Positions 33,180 through 41,900 of a stretch of 64,000 nucleotides of DNA are shown in pieces. The notes under the pieces are model-generated. The model was given only the letters and a program-made list of their open reading frames with translations. It did not search any database and was not told the origin of the DNA. A program made the translations under genes and the position numbers. Each line of letters begins with the position of its first letter. The first letter of the stretch is position 1. The DNA is from Pelomonas sp. Root405 (lineage in GTDB: Bacteria; Pseudomonadota; Gammaproteobacteria; Burkholderiales; Burkholderiaceae_C), in contig NZ_LMDU01000015.1 of the NCBI RefSeq assembly GCF_001425165.1, forward strand, positions 1-64,000, in the 5' to 3' direction.

Positions 33180-33704
33180 TCAGCGTTGGGCCGGTGCCAC
33201 GGGCTCGGGCACCTGGTTGCGGATGGGCGGCAGCGATTTCAGGTAGGCGAACACGGCCTTCAGGTCGTCGTCCGTCATCTGGCTGTAGACGGGGATGGGC
33301 ATGGGCGGCAGCACCGGCCGGCCGCGGCCGAGGTGGCGGCCGGTGCGGATGGTCTGCAGGAAGTCGGCCTCGCTCCAGCGGCCCAGGCCGGTCTCGTCGT
33401 CCGGCGTCAGGTTGGCCGCGAAGCTCAGGCCCCAGGGCCCGGCATAGGCGGTGCCGGTGGCGGCGATGGCGACCATCCACGGCCCCGGCGGCAACGCCGC
33501 GGGTGCGCTGACCACGAAGGCTTGCGGGTGGCCCGACAGCCGCCGCGCCTGATCGGGCTCGGGGCCGTGGGCGCCCATCTTCATCGGCGTATGGCAGTCG
33601 GTGCAGCCGCTGGTGGCGACGAGGTAGCGGCCGCGCTCAATGCGGTCGGCGGCCTGGGCAGCGCCGGCCAGCACCAGGAGCAGCACGGGGATCAGAATTT
33701 TCAT
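33180..33704 (-). CDS. Monohaem c-type cytochrome
   Basis: A 174-residue periplasmic cytochrome c with a cleavable signal peptide (MKILIPVLLLVLAGAAQA), haem motif CTDCH (34-38) and a C-terminal helix with methionine-bearing loop (PMPIPVYSQMTDDDLKAVFAYL, in part) typical of class I. Its ATG overlaps the stop of the upstream cytochrome gene by 4 bases, so the two are made together and may pass electrons between them. Confidence 0.88.
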   Translation of the reverse strand: MKILIPVLLLVLAGAAQAADRIERGRYLVATSGCTDCHTPMKMGAHGPEPDQARRLSGHPQAFVVSAPAALPPGPWMVAIAATGTAYAGPWGLSFAANLTPDDETGLGRWSEADFLQTIRTGRHLGRGRPVLPPMPIPVYSQMTDDDLKAVFAYLKSLPPIRNQVPEPVAPAQR

Positions 33705-34525
33705 GGGCGGTTCTCCGGTTTGTTGAAGTGATGGGCCAGCAGCGCCAGGCCCGTGGCGTCGACCTCGCGGGTGCCCAGGGGCGGCATCTGCTGGTAGGGG
33801 TTGCGGGTGCCGGCGCGCCTCAGCACCGCGGCGGCATCGACGGCCGCCGGCGGCTGGCCGACGTCCAGCGCCAGCCGCAACGGCACCGGCACGCCGCCTT
33901 GGAAATGGCAGTGGCCGCAGTTGGCGTGCAGGTAGCCGCGTGCCGCCTGTTCCGGCGCGCCGGCGGCGATGAAATCGGGCGCTTGTGTCGCCCAGGCGCC
34001 GGGTGCGTTTTTCAGCAGGCCATCGCGCAGCAACGCCGGCACGGCCGGACCGAGCTGCAGTGCCGCAAAGCCCAGCACCGGGCTGCGCGCGCCGGCGTGG
34101 CAGGCCATGCAGTCGCCCACCGAGGGCACGTCATAGCGCCGGCCACCCGGCAGCGTCAGCACCTGGCCACGTGCAGGCGCCTTGACCGCGTCGGCACCGT
34201 TCCAGACATAGCTGGCGAACTCCCAGCGGCCGTCGGCGACCAGTACGAAGTGGCGTGTCTCGACCGGCTGGCCGTCGACGCTGAACTCTTTCCACAGCCG
34301 CGTGCCGACGGGAAAGCGCCAGGCGTCGGGCTGGCTCGCGTCGACCTGAGCGCCCGGCGGCAGCGCGATCCAGCGCCGCTTCGTCGCACCGTCGGACCAC
34401 AGCGCAAAGCGCGGCTCGAACGCGCGCACCTGGGCCTCACCCAGGCCGGTCTGGCTCAGGCGCTCGGGCAGCGTCGCCCAGACGGGGGCGGCGGCGCAGA
34501 GCAGAAGAAGGGCGAGGCGTTGCAT
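33701..34525 (-). CDS. Dihaem c-type cytochrome-like protein (SO2930-like)
   Basis: A 274-residue exported protein. The N-terminal half (AFEPRFALWSDGATKRRW; FPVGTRLWKEFSVDG; SYVWNGADAV) is a beta-rich domain like that of SO2930-type cytochromes, and the second half has two haem motifs, CMACH (139-143) and CGHCH (203-207). The function of this family is not established. The ATG at 34525 gives a good signal peptide. The gene is divergent from a hemerythrin gene across the inverted-repeat element. Confidence 0.8.
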   Translation of the reverse strand: MQRLALLLLCAAAPVWATLPERLSQTGLGEAQVRAFEPRFALWSDGATKRRWIALPPGAQVDASQPDAWRFPVGTRLWKEFSVDGQPVETRHFVLVADGRWEFASYVWNGADAVKAPARGQVLTLPGGRRYDVPSVGDCMACHAGARSPVLGFAALQLGPAVPALLRDGLLKNAPGAWATQAPDFIAAGAPEQAARGYLHANCGHCHFQGGVPVPLRLALDVGQPPAAVDAAAVLRRAGTRNPYQQMPPLGTREVDATGLALLAHHFNKPENRP

Positions 34526-34557
34526 GGCTGCGCACTGTGCCGAGCGGCACCGGAGCG

Positions 34558-34652
34558 GCCATCGCCCCAACGGGCCAATGTGAGGAATACCAAAGAGCCA
34601 TGACGAAGGCCATCGCGATGGCTCTCCGGCGCTGGCCCGTCAGGGCGATGGC
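34558..34652. repeat. Nested inverted repeat element between divergent genes
   Basis: Outer arms 34558-34577 (GCCATCGCCCCAACGGGCCA) and 34633-34652 (TGGCCCGTCAGGGCGATGGC) are complementary at 18 of 20 positions. Inside, AGAGCCAT (34594-34601) pairs with ATGGCTCT (34618-34625), and a perfect 14-base palindrome GCCATCGCGATGGC sits at 34609-34622. The core GCCATCGC therefore occurs four times in alternating orientation. It lies in the 179-base gap between the cytochrome and hemerythrin starts. It may be an operator array, a structured leader of the hemerythrin mRNA or a REP-like element. Confidence 0.7.
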
Positions 34653-34704
34653 AGCTGAGGTGCGCGTCGGAACACTGGCGTCCATCACTTCAACGGAGTT
34701 ACCG

Positions 34705-35382
34705 ATGACCGCCCTGCCCCGCCTCGACCTCTACGCCCACATCCACAAGGCGCTGCGCCTGTTCATGACGGACACGCTGCAGCAGCTGAGCCGCATTGAC
34801 ATCGACGACCCGCTGGACTTGGCCGGCACGCTGGGCCAGCTCGACGCGCTGCTGGACGCCGCCCAGCACCACGTCGACAAGGAGAACGCGTTCGTCCACC
34901 CCGCCATCGAGGCCCGCCGCGCTGGCGCCAGCGCGGCCATCGATGCCGAGCACGAGGAGCATCTCGACACCATCGCCACGCTGCGCGCCGAATCGGCCGC
35001 GCTGCGCGCGATGCCGTCAGCCGCCGCGGCGCAGCGCCTGTACCGGCGCCTCGCGGCCTTCGTCGCGCACAACTTCGAGCACATGGCCGTGGAGGAAAGC
35101 CGCCACAACCAGGCGCTGTGGGCGGCCTACAGCGACGCCGAATTGACGGAGATCCACGGCCGCATCATGGCCAGCATCGGCCCGCGCGAGATGAGCGAGA
35201 CGCTGCGCTGGATGATCCCGGCGCTGACGCCGGCCGAGCGCGCCCTGGTCATCGGCAGCCTGCCCCCGGCGGTGCAGGCGCCGGTGCTGGCGTCGGCGCG
35301 TTCGCTGCTGAACGACACGGCCTGGGCCAAGCTGTGCCGGACGCTGGATCAGGCCAGCGTGCCCGGCCTGGTGGAAGCCTGA
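34705..35382 (+). CDS. Hemerythrin HHE domain protein
   Basis: A 225-residue helical protein with spaced His/Glu positions of a hemerythrin-like di-iron site: LDLYAHIHKALR, AAQHHVDKENAFVHP, AEHEEHLDTI and HNFEHMAVEE. The second half (about 140-225) is an extra helical domain rich in Ala. Hemerythrin proteins sense or bind oxygen, NO or iron. GGAG lies 9 bases before the ATG at 34705; upstream in-frame ATGs fall inside the inverted repeat. Its end overlaps the convergent regulator gene by 34 bases. Confidence 0.85.
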   Translation: MTALPRLDLYAHIHKALRLFMTDTLQQLSRIDIDDPLDLAGTLGQLDALLDAAQHHVDKENAFVHPAIEARRAGASAAIDAEHEEHLDTIATLRAESAALRAMPSAAAAQRLYRRLAAFVAHNFEHMAVEESRHNQALWAAYSDAELTEIHGRIMASIGPREMSETLRWMIPALTPAERALVIGSLPPAVQAPVLASARSLLNDTAWAKLCRTLDQASVPGLVEA

Positions 35383-37973
35383 CGGTCGCGCCACCATGCA
35401 GCGGCCTCGCCGCGTGAGTTGAGGCCGAGCTTGTCGAGGATGTTGGCCACATGCCGCTTGACGGTGTGGGGGCTGAGGTCGAGCGCGCGAGCGATGTGCT
35501 TGTTGCTGGCGCCGGCGGCGATCTGCGCGATGACTTCGGCCTCGCGCTGCGACAGGCGCTCGTCCACCGGCGCCGCGGCGGCTTCGACCATGGCCACGGT
35601 GGCGGGTCGCACCCCCTCGGCCCAGCTGCGCAGGCGCGCGACGTCCGCGGCGTCGAGCAAGCCGCTCCAGTCCTCGGCCGCCATCTGCAGCAGCAGCGGC
35701 ACGGCCCACATCAGGCCGCCGGGCTCGCGCCGCGCCAGGGCCGGTGCCAGGGCTTGCGCGGCGCCGGCGCGGTCGCCGCCCGCCAGCAGCGCCGCGGCCA
35801 GGCGCAGGCGGGCTTCGTTCAACTGGCCGAGCAGGTCGCCGCTTTCGCCGTCGGCCAGCAGCCCGCGCCAGGCGGCGATGGCCTCGCCGCGCCGGCCGTC
35901 CAGCGCCGCGAGCTGGGCCTGCAGGCCGAGCAGCGGCCGCGGCCGGTAGGGCATTGCCAGGTCGCTGAGGTTGGCACCGACACGCGCCAGGCGCTCCAGG
36001 CCGTCGGACAGCGCCGCGCGGTCACCGCAGGCGGCAGCCATGCGGCTCATGAAGAAGGTGGCGTGCCATTCGCCCCAGGCGCCATAGCCCGGCACATGTT
36101 CGGCTAGGCGCAGCCGCATCAGGTGCAGGGCCGACTCGTGCCGGCCGGCGATCAAGTCCAGCAGCGCATGAAGCGCCTGGCCATGGTTTCGCGCAATGAT
36201 GAGGCGCCCGAACCAGGCCGCGTCGGCCTCGGCGCGGGCCAGCAGCTGCTGCGACTCGACCAGCCGCCCCTGCCAGAACAGGTTCCAGGCCTGCGCCATG
36301 TGGGCGTTGACGCCGAAGGGCAGCGGCCGGTCGCCCAACACCTGCATCGCGCCGCGGTACCAGCGATCCATGGCGGGCGCCATGCCGTGGCAGCTGATCT
36401 GGCGCGGCGCCGGCGAGCCCGTGTACCAGGCTTCCAGCGACGACTGCTGCAGCAGCTCCGCAACGAGGGCATCGAACAGCGGCGCCACGGCGTCGAAGCG
36501 GCAGCTCTCCAGCGCATGCCAGGTGCGGCCCAGCAGCGTCAACCGGCGCAGCTCGCCACTGAGCGCGAAGGGGTCGAGGTCGCGCAGCAGGGCCTCGGCC
36601 TCGTGCAGGCGACCCTGCGCGATGAGCAGGATGCTGCGGTGCGCGCGCGAGGAGCGCAGCCCGGCCTCGTCGCCGCGCGCCGTGAACAGCGACTCGGCGC
36701 GGCTCAAGTGCCACTCCGCCTGCTGCGCCTCCCACAGCACCCACAGCGACAGTGCCTTCACGCGGTGCAACTCGGGATTGGACTCGGCAAAGGCCGTGTC
36801 GAAGCGGCGCGTCAGGTCCAGCAGGCCTTGCGCGCCGAGCTGGTTCATCAGCAGAGCGCCGTCGGCCAGCAGCAGCTCGGCCGCGCGTTCGGGGCGGCCG
36901 GCAGCCAGCAACAGGCCCTGGCGGCGCAGCGCGTCGGTCTCCAGCAGGGCCGCACGTTCCAGCAGCTGGCGGTGCAGGTCGGGCTGCTCCTGGCGCAGGC
37001 GCTGCTGCAGCATGTCGCGGAACAGTTGGTGCAGGCGCAGCGTGTGCGGCGCCAGGTCGACGACGGTGACAAACAGGGCCAGCCGCTCCATCTCAGCCAG
37101 CCATTGCGCCGCGTGCGCGTCCTCGCCCAGCGCCTGGCAGCGCGCAGCGTCGAGCTCGTGCAGCACGCTGGTGCGCAGCAGGAAGGCGCGCAGGCCGGGC
37201 TCCAGCCGGTCCAGCACTTCGGCAGCGAGGTAGTCGAAGGTGGCGCGGTCGATGGCGGCCGGCAGGCGCTGGCCAGCCCCCAATGCGAGGCGCAAGCCAG
37301 CGGGCCAGCCCTGGCAGCGCTCGTACAGGCCGGCGGCGGCGCTGTCGTCCAGGCCCGCGGCCTGGGCCAGCTGCGCAACCTCGCTGCGCGCCAGCGCCAG
37401 TTCGGCCGGCCCGAGGTCGGCCAGTTCGCCCGTGGCGCGCAACCGCGCCAGGCGCAACGCCGGCTCGTGGCGGGCGCTCAGCACCAGGCGCCAGCGCTCG
37501 CCCATTCGGGCCAGCCAGCGGTCCAGGAACTGCAACGAGGCGGGGTCGACGAGGTGATGCACGTCGTCCAGCACGATGAGACCGCGGTCTACCTCGCAGG
37601 CCTCCAGCGCGTTCAGCATGGCGTCGGCGGCGGTGACGATCTCGGGGCCTCCGCGCAGCGCGGTGTCACGCAGACCCTCGGGCGCCGTGCGCCAGGGCGG
37701 ATCGAACGGCTCCAGCGCGGCGAACAGGCAGTCCAGCAGGCGGCCCAGGTCATCGCCCTCGTCCAATGCGACCCAGGCGACGGCCCAGTCGCCGGGCACA
37801 TCGGCCAGCGCCTGGGTCAGCAGCGCCGTCTTGCCGTAACCGGCCGGCGCACACAGCAGGAGCACCCGATGGGCGTCGAGCGCCTGCTGCACCGCCGCCA
37901 GCAGGGCCGGCCGCGGCAGCAGCAGGCCGGCACGCGGGCGCGGTGCGCGGGTCTTGGTGTGGGCGAGGGCCAT
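35349..37973 (-). CDS. MalT-like LuxR-family ATP-dependent transcriptional regulator
   Basis: An 874-residue regulator of the LAL/MalT class. It has an N-terminal STAND NTPase (Walker A APAGYGKT at 42-49; LIVLDDVHHL as Walker B), a long helical sensor region with TPR-like repeats and a C-terminal LuxR HTH (LSQREAEVIAQIAAGASNKHIARALDLSPHTVKRHV, quoted in parts). The ligand is unknown. The ATG at 37973 is preferred to 38015 because MALAHTKTRAPRPR resembles MalT-type starts. It is divergent from phoD and overlaps hemerythrin tail to tail. Confidence 0.9.
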   Translation of the reverse strand: MALAHTKTRAPRPRAGLLLPRPALLAAVQQALDAHRVLLLCAPAGYGKTALLTQALADVPGDWAVAWVALDEGDDLGRLLDCLFAALEPFDPPWRTAPEGLRDTALRGGPEIVTAADAMLNALEACEVDRGLIVLDDVHHLVDPASLQFLDRWLARMGERWRLVLSARHEPALRLARLRATGELADLGPAELALARSEVAQLAQAAGLDDSAAAGLYERCQGWPAGLRLALGAGQRLPAAIDRATFDYLAAEVLDRLEPGLRAFLLRTSVLHELDAARCQALGEDAHAAQWLAEMERLALFVTVVDLAPHTLRLHQLFRDMLQQRLRQEQPDLHRQLLERAALLETDALRRQGLLLAAGRPERAAELLLADGALLMNQLGAQGLLDLTRRFDTAFAESNPELHRVKALSLWVLWEAQQAEWHLSRAESLFTARGDEAGLRSSRAHRSILLIAQGRLHEAEALLRDLDPFALSGELRRLTLLGRTWHALESCRFDAVAPLFDALVAELLQQSSLEAWYTGSPAPRQISCHGMAPAMDRWYRGAMQVLGDRPLPFGVNAHMAQAWNLFWQGRLVESQQLLARAEADAAWFGRLIIARNHGQALHALLDLIAGRHESALHLMRLRLAEHVPGYGAWGEWHATFFMSRMAAACGDRAALSDGLERLARVGANLSDLAMPYRPRPLLGLQAQLAALDGRRGEAIAAWRGLLADGESGDLLGQLNEARLRLAAALLAGGDRAGAAQALAPALARREPGGLMWAVPLLLQMAAEDWSGLLDAADVARLRSWAEGVRPATVAMVEAAAAPVDERLSQREAEVIAQIAAGASNKHIARALDLSPHTVKRHVANILDKLGLNSRGEAAAWWRDRQASTRPGTLA

Positions 37974-38082
37974 GGCTGCAAATGATAAGGACGCACTCCC
38001 GCAGCGCCGGCCCATGGTTGCCCTGTCTCAAGGCGGTCACATGCCGTCGCGATAGTCGCGACCACTTTCAGCGAGGTCATCC

Positions 38083-39762
38083 ATGGGTCGTCCCATCAAA
38101 GTCCAGCCCGTCCGCCCCGGCAGCAGCCGTCGCGAGTTCTTCAAGCGCTCCGGCGCCGGCACGATGGCGCTTGCGGCCGCGCCCGCGCTGCTGCCGCTGG
38201 GCGCGCAAGCCGCCACCAACACGGTCTTCCAGCATGGCGTGGCCAGCGGCGACCCGCTGAGCGACCGCGTCATCCTGTGGACGCGCGTGACGCCGGCGGC
38301 GCCCAAGCCCGCCGTCACGGTGACCTATGTCATTGCCACCGACCCGACGCTGACCCAGGTCGTGCGGCGCGGCAGTGCCAAGACCAATCCTGGCCGCGAC
38401 TACACCGTCAAGGTCGACCCCGCCGGCCTCAAGCCTGCGACGACCTACTACTACCAGTTCAGCGCCGAGGGCGCGACCAGCCCCGTCGGCCGCACCAAGA
38501 CCCTGCCGACCACCGGCGCGCAAAGCCTGCGCATGGCCGTTGTGAGCTGCTCCAACCATGCCTACGGCTACTTCAACGCCTATGGCCGCATCGCGGCCCG
38601 CGCAGACCTCGACCTGGTCATGCACCTGGGCGACTACCTCTACGAATACGGCCCCGGCCAGTACGGCAATGTGCGCACGCCCGAGCCGGCCCACGAGATG
38701 GTGACGCTGGCCGACTACCGCATGCGCCACGCCCAGTACAAGCGCGACGCCGACTCCCAGGCCATGCACCGCCAGCATCCGCTGGTCGCCATCTGGGACG
38801 ACCACGAGATCACCAACGACGCCTGGAAGAGCGGCGCGCAGAACCACCAGCCCGGCACCGAGGGCGACTGGAACGCCCGCGTCGCCGCCGGCTTGCAGGC
38901 CTACTACGAATGGATGCCGGTGCGGCCCGTCAATGTGGCCAACCTGCGCGAGAACCAGCGTGGTTTCGCCTACGGCGACCTGGCCGAGCTGCTGATGCTG
39001 GAGCAGCGCCTCAGCGCCCGCTCGCAGCAGCTGACGGCCGCCACGCATGTCACCGCCTTCGGCCCCGGCTTTGCCATCACCGACCCCGGCTATGGCGACG
39101 CCAGCCGCACGCTGCTGGGCGAGGCGCAGCAAGCCTGGCTCATCAACCGCCTGCGCACCACGCCCGCGCGCTGGAAGCTGCTGGGCCAGGGCGTCATGTT
39201 TGCGCAGCTCAAAGCGCCCGGCGCCAACCAGGCGACCGACCCGGGCCTGTACTTCATCAACGGCGACCAGTGGGACGGCTACGAGCCTGCGCGCAACCGC
39301 CTGTACGCCGCCATCCAGGGCGACATGGCCCACTCGAAGGTCGACAACCTCGTCGTGCTGACCGGCGACATCCACAGCAGCTGGGCCGCCGACCTGCACC
39401 CCAACCCCTACAACCCGGCGGCCTACGACAAGACGACCGGCGCTGGCTCGCTGGGCGTGGAATTCGTTGGCACCTCGGTCTCGTCACCCGGCATCGACAC
39501 CGACACGACGGGCGCCATCGCGGGCGCCATCCGCTTCTACAACCCGCACTTCAAGTACGTGCAGCTGACCCGCCGCGGCTACATGCTGATGGACGTCAAC
39601 CGCGACCGCGTCGTCGGCGAGTGGTGGTACGTGGACACGGTGGCCAGCCCCAGCAACATCGAGACCTTTGCCACCGCCTTTGAAGTGCGCACCGGCGAGA
39701 ACCATCTGCGCCCCTCGGCGCAGACGACGCCCCGCGCCAACCCGCCCGCCCTGGCACCCTGA
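38083..39762 (+). CDS. phoD: PhoD-family alkaline phosphatase, Tat-exported
   Basis: A 559-residue phosphatase/phosphodiesterase with a twin-arginine signal SRREFF (15-20) and hydrophobic stretch to AQA near 43. The mature part opens FQHGVASGDPLSDRVILWTR, the PhoD N-terminal domain, and has catalytic segments HLGDYLYEYG, WDDHEITND and LTGDIHSSW that bind Fe/Ca. Expression would be expected under phosphate limitation, but I did not find a convincing Pho box in the 109-base upstream gap. A PEP-CTERM gene follows after 18 bases. Confidence 0.93.
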   Translation: MGRPIKVQPVRPGSSRREFFKRSGAGTMALAAAPALLPLGAQAATNTVFQHGVASGDPLSDRVILWTRVTPAAPKPAVTVTYVIATDPTLTQVVRRGSAKTNPGRDYTVKVDPAGLKPATTYYYQFSAEGATSPVGRTKTLPTTGAQSLRMAVVSCSNHAYGYFNAYGRIAARADLDLVMHLGDYLYEYGPGQYGNVRTPEPAHEMVTLADYRMRHAQYKRDADSQAMHRQHPLVAIWDDHEITNDAWKSGAQNHQPGTEGDWNARVAAGLQAYYEWMPVRPVNVANLRENQRGFAYGDLAELLMLEQRLSARSQQLTAATHVTAFGPGFAITDPGYGDASRTLLGEAQQAWLINRLRTTPARWKLLGQGVMFAQLKAPGANQATDPGLYFINGDQWDGYEPARNRLYAAIQGDMAHSKVDNLVVLTGDIHSSWAADLHPNPYNPAAYDKTTGAGSLGVEFVGTSVSSPGIDTDTTGAIAGAIRFYNPHFKYVQLTRRGYMLMDVNRDRVVGEWWYVDTVASPSNIETFATAFEVRTGENHLRPSAQTTPRANPPALAP

Positions 39763-39780
39763 TCGACGAGAACAACGACC

Positions 39781-40362
39781 ATGAAGAACACCCTCACCCT
39801 GCTCGCCGCCGCCCTGTCAGTGGGCGCCCAAGCCGCCGACCTGAGCTTCTCGGGCCAGGCTGTCAACCACAACGACAAGATCGTCATCGACTTCCAGGTC
39901 GCCGCCGGCAGCACCGTCAACCTGTGGACGGACTCCTGGCAGTCGGGCCTGAACTTCGACCCGCAGCTCTTCCTGACCAGCGGCGGCAACATCGTTCTCG
40001 AAGACGACGACGGCGGCAGCGCCATCAATGCCGGCGCCGGCTACTACGACGCCGGCCTGCAGTTCACGGCCGCCGGAGCCGGCAGCTATCGACTGGTACT
40101 GAACGCGGCGTCCAACACGTCGCTGGGCGCCTCGCTCGGCGACGGCTTCGCCTATGACGCCGATGCACCCATCGCGCTGGTGGACTGGAACCAGCCCAGC
40201 TACGACGTCAATGCCAACGACCAGAAGGGCGGCTTCTGGCGTCTCAACCTGAGCGGCGTCGAGCAGGCCGCCTTGGTGCCCGAGCCCGGCCGCATCGGCC
40301 TGATGCTGGCTGGCCTGCTGAGCATGACCCTGGTTCTGCGCCAGCGCCAACGCAAGCAGTAA
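39781..40362 (+). CDS. PEP-CTERM protein, DVUA0089-like
   Basis: A 193-residue secreted protein with signal peptide ending GAQAA, a beta-rich domain (FSGQAVNHNDKIVIDFQV; SGLNFDPQLFLTSGG) of the DVUA0089 type, and a C-terminal sorting signal: VPEPGRIG, a hydrophobic helix and a basic tail RQRQRKQ. Exosortase recognises PEP and cleaves or anchors the protein. Its closeness to phoD implies co-transcription. Confidence 0.85.
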   Translation: MKNTLTLLAAALSVGAQAADLSFSGQAVNHNDKIVIDFQVAAGSTVNLWTDSWQSGLNFDPQLFLTSGGNIVLEDDDGGSAINAGAGYYDAGLQFTAAGAGSYRLVLNAASNTSLGASLGDGFAYDADAPIALVDWNQPSYDVNANDQKGGFWRLNLSGVEQAALVPEPGRIGLMLAGLLSMTLVLRQRQRKQ

Positions 40363-40393
40363 GCCGGCAAGCCGCAGGCGGCGCCGCAGGGCG

Positions 40394-40951
40394 TCAGCGC
40401 CCGCGCCGGTAGTGCATGGCGACCGCACCGTTGCGCAGCGGCTTGGCCGCGATCAACTCGAGCCGCCGGGTGCTGGGCAGCCCGCTCTCAAACAGGGTCG
40501 GGCCATGGCCGGCGATCCGGGGGTGGACCAGCAACTTGTACTCGTCGATCAGGTTCAGTCGGTCCAGCTCGGCCGCGAGCTTGCCGCTGCCGAGGATCAC
40601 GCCGTCCGGCGTGGCGCCCTTGAGCTGCTGCACGCCCATGCGCAGGTCGCCGGCGATGTGGTGGCTGTGGGTCCACGGGAAGTCCGTTCGCGTCGAGGAC
40701 ACCACGTACTTCGGCTTGGCCTCCAGCTTGGCGGACCACTCGCGCATCGCAGGCGCTGCTTGCACCTCGCCACGGGCGACCGCCGGCCAGTAGCTCTCCA
40801 TCATTTCGTAAGTGACGCGGCCCCAGAGCATCGCGCCGGCCTCGTCCATCAGACGGGTGAAGAAGGCATGCGTCTCGTCGTCGGCGATGCCTTCCTGGTG
40901 GTCGATGCAGCCGTCCAGGGTGACATTGATGCTGAAGGTCAACAGTCCCAT
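40394..40951 (-). CDS. Dihydrofolate reductase-like (RibD C-terminal fold) protein
   Basis: A 185-residue protein of the RibD_C/YwjB-type reductase family, beginning LLTFSINVTLDGCIDH and including AMLWGRVTYEMMESYWP and GVILGSGKLAAELDR. These are NADPH-binding reductases of unknown substrate and not folate DHFR. The start codon directly follows the stop of the DUF3052 gene (TGAATG). Confidence 0.85.
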   Translation of the reverse strand: MGLLTFSINVTLDGCIDHQEGIADDETHAFFTRLMDEAGAMLWGRVTYEMMESYWPAVARGEVQAAPAMREWSAKLEAKPKYVVSSTRTDFPWTHSHHIAGDLRMGVQQLKGATPDGVILGSGKLAAELDRLNLIDEYKLLVHPRIAGHGPTLFESGLPSTRRLELIAAKPLRNGAVAMHYRRGR

Positions 40952-41374
40952 TCAAGAGTCCTCGGGCAGCTTGCCGTAGCTGTTGTTGTATCGCTTCCCC
41001 TTCTTCGGGAAAGTGAACTTGATGGCCGACCACTTGGTGTCGACAGCGATCGTTTTGCTTTCTACCAAGCCGTGGGTGTAGCCGATCTCGATGACCTTTT
41101 TCAACGAAAGATCGGTGTCGTCTGCATCGCCCTTTGGCCAGGAAACCCAAAGGCTGCCCTCGTTGGCCAGATGAGCTTTCAGCTTGGGGAACTTCGAATC
41201 CATCGCCTTCTGGCGCATCACGAACAGGTGGATGTACTGGAACTCACCCGTCAGCGATTTGACGAACTTTGCATCAGCGCTGGAAAGGACTTCGCTGACG
41301 TCTTGCGGGGCGCCAATGAGAATGGACCGTGAGCCGGCTTTGATGCCGAGCTTGGCTGTCAACGGGGTGGGCAT
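40952..41374 (-). CDS. DUF3052 family protein
   Basis: A 140-residue protein with the DUF3052 pattern: TAKLGIKAGSRSILIGAP at the start, then EFQYIHLFVMRQKAMDSKFP and WVSWPKGDADDTDL. Function is unknown. Base composition is slightly more AT-rich than its neighbours. It overlaps the GNAT gene upstream by 16 bases and abuts the reductase gene downstream, so the three form one unit. Confidence 0.85.
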   Translation of the reverse strand: MPTPLTAKLGIKAGSRSILIGAPQDVSEVLSSADAKFVKSLTGEFQYIHLFVMRQKAMDSKFPKLKAHLANEGSLWVSWPKGDADDTDLSLKKVIEIGYTHGLVESKTIAVDTKWSAIKFTFPKKGKRYNNSYGKLPEDS

Positions 41375-41862
41375 ATCGCGGTGCGGGCTTCAGCGCGCGT
41401 GGCCAGCCTGAGTTGAGGGCGGATGCGGTGCGGTTGTCCGGCCAGTGGCGCAGCCAGCTCACCGACCCGCCTGGCGCCGCAGCGGAGGTAAAAGCCCTCG
41501 GCGTTGGGGTCAGCGTCGATGGCCACCTCGGATCGCCCAGCCTGGCGTGCAACCAGAAGTGCCTGGCCAAGGAGCGCTCGCCCGACGCCGAGCCCGACCG
41601 CGCCGGGGTGAACCCAAAGCGCATCGAGCTCCCAAGGCTCGACGGACGGGTTGAGCTGGACGACGCCGACAAGCGCGCCGGCCTCGCCTTCGGCGACGAA
41701 CGTGGGCCGCGCCGAAATGGTGTCGGGCGTGAACGTGAGGTCGCTTCTCCAGGCCCGAAGCTGCTCGCTCGCGTAACCCCAATGCGCCTTGGACGCGAAG
41801 GCGAGTGCCGAGAGCGCTTCGTGTTCGCCGGGAAGTGCGCTGCGGACGTTCACGGGGGCCAT
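41359..41862 (-). CDS. GNAT family N-acetyltransferase
   Basis: A 167-residue acetyltransferase with the acetyl-CoA-binding loop region LDALWVHPGAVGLGVGRALL and C-terminal EGFYLRCGARRVGE. Substrate unknown. Start: ATG at 41862 is chosen; an in-frame GTG at 41880 would add six residues, and neither has a strong ribosome-binding site. First gene of a short unit with DUF3052 and the DHFR-like reductase. Confidence 0.8.
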   Translation of the reverse strand: MAPVNVRSALPGEHEALSALAFASKAHWGYASEQLRAWRSDLTFTPDTISARPTFVAEGEAGALVGVVQLNPSVEPWELDALWVHPGAVGLGVGRALLGQALLVARQAGRSEVAIDADPNAEGFYLRCGARRVGELAAPLAGQPHRIRPQLRLATRAEARTAICPPR

Positions 41863-41900
41863 GCTGTGGTCACTGTTCACCAAGCCAGGCTCAGCGCCGG

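Noticed and set aside
33180-34525. Cytochrome pair as part of a methylamine or alcohol dehydrogenase
   Set aside because: No quinoprotein dehydrogenase or small subunit gene is adjacent, so no such role can be supported.
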